A stretch of DNA of 64,000 nt from Phycisphaerales bacterium Planc_01 (GTDB lineage: Bacteria; Planctomycetota; Phycisphaerae; Sedimentisphaerales; Anaerobacaceae), in assembly GCA_001603075.1 (NCBI GenBank), contig LVBB01000121.1, positions 123,497-187,496 on the forward strand, read 5' to 3'. Numbering within the stretch: position 1 is the first letter of the stretch; every line of letters begins with the position of its first letter. This document shows positions 61,986 through 64,000 of the stretch, in pieces. The position numbers were made by a program, and so were the translations under genes. The notes beneath the pieces were generated by a model. It was not told where the DNA came from, made no database searches, and worked only from the letters and a program-made list of their open reading frames with translations.

Positions 61986-64000
61986 ATGTTTACGAGGCGG
62001 GCGAGTTTGGTTTTGTGTGTGTTCGGGCTGGGACTGATTCTGACTTCCCTTTGCAGCGCGGCCGATCCTTCTCTGATCGGATGGTGGACGTTCGATGACG
62101 GAGCGGGAACGGTAGCACGCGATGCCAGCGGCAGGGGGAACGACGGTACGCTTCGAGGCGGCCCGGCGTGGGTGATCGGAAGAGTCGACGGCGCACTTGC
62201 GTTCGACGGCGTGGACGACTATGTGGAGGTCGGCAGCGTGGGAATCCGCGGGGCCGATCATCGCGCGGTTCTCGCCTGGGTAAAGGCCGACACGCTGGCC
62301 ATCGCCGACAAGACGAGCGTCTTCGGCTTTGTCCCGGACGGAAGCACGGAGGGCACCTACTTCGATGTGGAGGTCGATGACAAGGGCAACTATGTGGCCC
62401 ACATTTGCGGCTACCAGTGGGTCCTTGGGGCCGTCGATACGCAATGGCATCACGTTGCCGGCACGTACGGCGGCGGCCTCGGCAGTTGGTACCTGGACGG
62501 CCAGTTCATCGACAGCGCGGAGGGAGACATCGGGACGATTGACCTGGTGAGGATAGGCGCCCGTCCCAGCGGCGGCGGCTACTTCCCCGGTCTGATCGAC
62601 GACGTTCGTATCTACAACCGGGTGCTGACCGAAGACGAGGTTCGATCCGTGATGGACGGCAGCGACCTGCACCTTGCGATGGCCCCCAGCCCGGCCGAAG
62701 GAGCAAAGGATGTCGCTCGTGATGCGGTGCTGTCCTGGACGCCTGATGCCTCTGCGGTGCGGCACAACGTCTATCTGGGCACGAATTGGGACGACGTGCG
62801 TAGCGCCAGCCCGTCCGATCCGAGGAACGTGCTGGTCAGCCAGGGACAGGCCGGGGCGACGTTCGACTCCGAAGGACTGTTTGTATTCGGCCAGACTTAC
62901 TACTGGCGTGTCGATGGCATCGGTGCCTCTCCCGACAATGCCGTCTTCAAAGGAAGAATCTGGAGTTTCACGTCGGAATCCTTCGCCTACCCCATCGAGA
63001 ACATCACGGCGACCGCCTCCCATGCCTCCTCCGCCGGGCCGGAGAACACAGTCAATGGCTCCGGCCTGGACGCCGATGACCGGCATTCGATGAACGCGGC
63101 CGACATGTGGCTGGCCGATGCGGGGCCGGACGAACCAGCATGGATTCAGTACGAGTTTGACCGGGTCTACAAGCTCCATCAGATGTGGGTGTGGAACTAC
63201 AATGTGGAGTTCGAGCCGCTGCTGGGTTTCGGCCTCAAGGACATCACCGTCGAGTACTCCTGTGACGGCGACGACTGGGCCGTGCTCGGGGATTTCGAGT
63301 TCGCTCAGGCAACGGTCAGCAAAAGCTATGCCCACAACACGGTTGTGGACTTCGGTGGTGCGGCGGCCAGGTGCGTCCGCCTGAGGATCCACAGCAATTA
63401 CGGGACGACGAGACAGTATGGCCTGAGCGAGGTGCGTTTGCTCCATGTGCCCGTCTATGCGCGTCAGCCGCAGCCGGCTGATCAGGCGATGGACGTCGAT
63501 CCGGATACGGTGCTCCGTTGGTGCAGCGGGCGCGAGGCGGCCTCGCATGAGGTGTATTTCGGAACGGCCCCGGAGGCCTTGGCCTTGGCGGGTGTTGTTG
63601 GAAACGCGGCGTTCGTGCCGGCCAATCTCGAGTTCGGGGCAACCTACTACTGGCAGGTCGTCGAGGTCAACGAGGTGGAGGCGATCGCCGCGTGGCCGGG
63701 GAATGCCTGGAGTTTCACCACGCAGTCTTATCGGCCGATCGATGACTTCGAGAGCTACACCGACGACATCGATGCCGGCCAGGCCATCTTCGATACATGG
63801 TTGGATGGCTGGGTCAACAACACCGGCTCGACCGTGGGATACCTCGAAGCGCCTTTCGCCGAGCGGACGATCGTTCACGGCGGCCGCCAATCGATGCCCC
63901 TGCAATACGACAACAGCGTCTCGCCGTTCTACTCCGAGACCGAGCGGGCCTTCGATTCGCCGCAGGACTGGACGGTCGGCGGCGCCGACAGTCTGAGGCT
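61986..64000 (+). CDS. secreted LamG/discoidin protein, 3'-truncated by window
   Basis: At least 671 residues, continuing beyond 64000. GGAGG precedes the ATG at 61986 by 6 nt; signal peptide MFTRRASLVLCVFGLGLILTSLC. Domains: LamG/ConA (SLIGWWTFDDGAGTVARD ... VDDYVEVG, ~27-230); FN3-like (HNVYLGTNWDDVRSA); discoidin (MWLADAGPDEPAWIQYEFDRVY); a second FN3-like (ASHEVYFGTAPEALALAG); and the same FESYTDDIDAG/TWLDGWVNNTGSTVG module as the gene at 52140. It is a paralogue with the same domain order, transcribed from a clear promoter. Confidence 0.9.
   Translation, partial: MFTRRASLVLCVFGLGLILTSLCSAADPSLIGWWTFDDGAGTVARDASGRGNDGTLRGGPAWVIGRVDGALAFDGVDDYVEVGSVGIRGADHRAVLAWVKADTLAIADKTSVFGFVPDGSTEGTYFDVEVDDKGNYVAHICGYQWVLGAVDTQWHHVAGTYGGGLGSWYLDGQFIDSAEGDIGTIDLVRIGARPSGGGYFPGLIDDVRIYNRVLTEDEVRSVMDGSDLHLAMAPSPAEGAKDVARDAVLSWTPDASAVRHNVYLGTNWDDVRSASPSDPRNVLVSQGQAGATFDSEGLFVFGQTYYWRVDGIGASPDNAVFKGRIWSFTSESFAYPIENITATASHASSAGPENTVNGSGLDADDRHSMNAADMWLADAGPDEPAWIQYEFDRVYKLHQMWVWNYNVEFEPLLGFGLKDITVEYSCDGDDWAVLGDFEFAQATVSKSYAHNTVVDFGGAAARCVRLRIHSNYGTTRQYGLSEVRLLHVPVYARQPQPADQAMDVDPDTVLRWCSGREAASHEVYFGTAPEALALAGVVGNAAFVPANLEFGATYYWQVVEVNEVEAIAAWPGNAWSFTTQSYRPIDDFESYTDDIDAGQAIFDTWLDGWVNNTGSTVGYLEAPFAERTIVHGGRQSMPLQYDNSVSPFYSETERAFDSPQDWTVGGADSLR

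Overview
This 64 kb window is a high-G+C bacterial chromosome segment with about 52 protein genes and no rRNA, tRNA, CRISPR array or complete insertion sequence that I could recognise. The gene content suggests a heterotrophic member of the Planctomycetota, probably a Phycisphaerae/Sedimentisphaerales-like lineage. That is inferred from the complete Bat (aerotolerance) operon, large secreted LamG/discoidin/CotH/lamin-tail proteins, paired Gfo/Idh/MocA oxidoreductases with twin-arginine leaders, many polysaccharide enzymes, and numerous short dispersed palindromic repeats. No marker gene fixes the taxonomy.

Layout. 1-9.7 kb: a possible partial membrane protein, a GNAT acetyltransferase, a leftward cluster (GH3 beta-glucosidase, DUF89, FmdB zinc ribbon, acetyl-xylan-esterase-like hydrolase), an unusual nested inverted-repeat element (7192-7366), an exported unknown, and thiM-thiE. 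10-15 kb: a Na+/Ca2+ exchanger, MarC, a hicB-hicA module, and clpB behind a near-perfect sigma-54-type promoter. 15-22.3 kb: a leftward chemotaxis operon cheY-cheX-(CheC-like/CBS fusion)-cheA-cheR-cheD-cheB. 22.7-32.9 kb: a leftward nine-gene Bat operon moxR-DUF58-ppiC-DUF-batA-batB-batC-batD-batE. 33-44.5 kb: carbohydrate metabolism (DapA/NAL-type aldolase, GH130 phosphorylase, GntP transporter, PQQ-propeller protein, YhcH-type lipoprotein, GH127), plus a ribosome-hibernation-like factor and a DUF2975/HTH pair. 44.5-51.8 kb: a stand-alone Clp N-domain protein, a CotH/lamin-tail protein, a Cys-rich miniprotein, a shikimate kinase-chorismate synthase fusion and a ThuA protein. 52-64 kb: two paralogous LamG/discoidin proteins (the second cut by the window end) flanking two Gfo/Idh/MocA oxidoreductases, an alpha/beta hydrolase, a DUF5648-repeat protein and an SMP-30 lactonase.

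How it fits together. The secreted glycosidases, esterases, adhesion-type proteins, lactonase, uptake transporter and aldolase are consistent with scavenging of plant or algal polysaccharides. The chemotaxis and Bat operons are separate housekeeping or behavioural modules.

The most notable signal outside the genes is a set of GTAGGG-edged and related palindromes. They recur between genes, supply or contain the stop codon of at least six genes (batB, the YhcH-type gene, the HTH gene, the CotH gene, the AroK-AroC gene and a small membrane protein), and in one case are read through in frame inside the GntP transporter.
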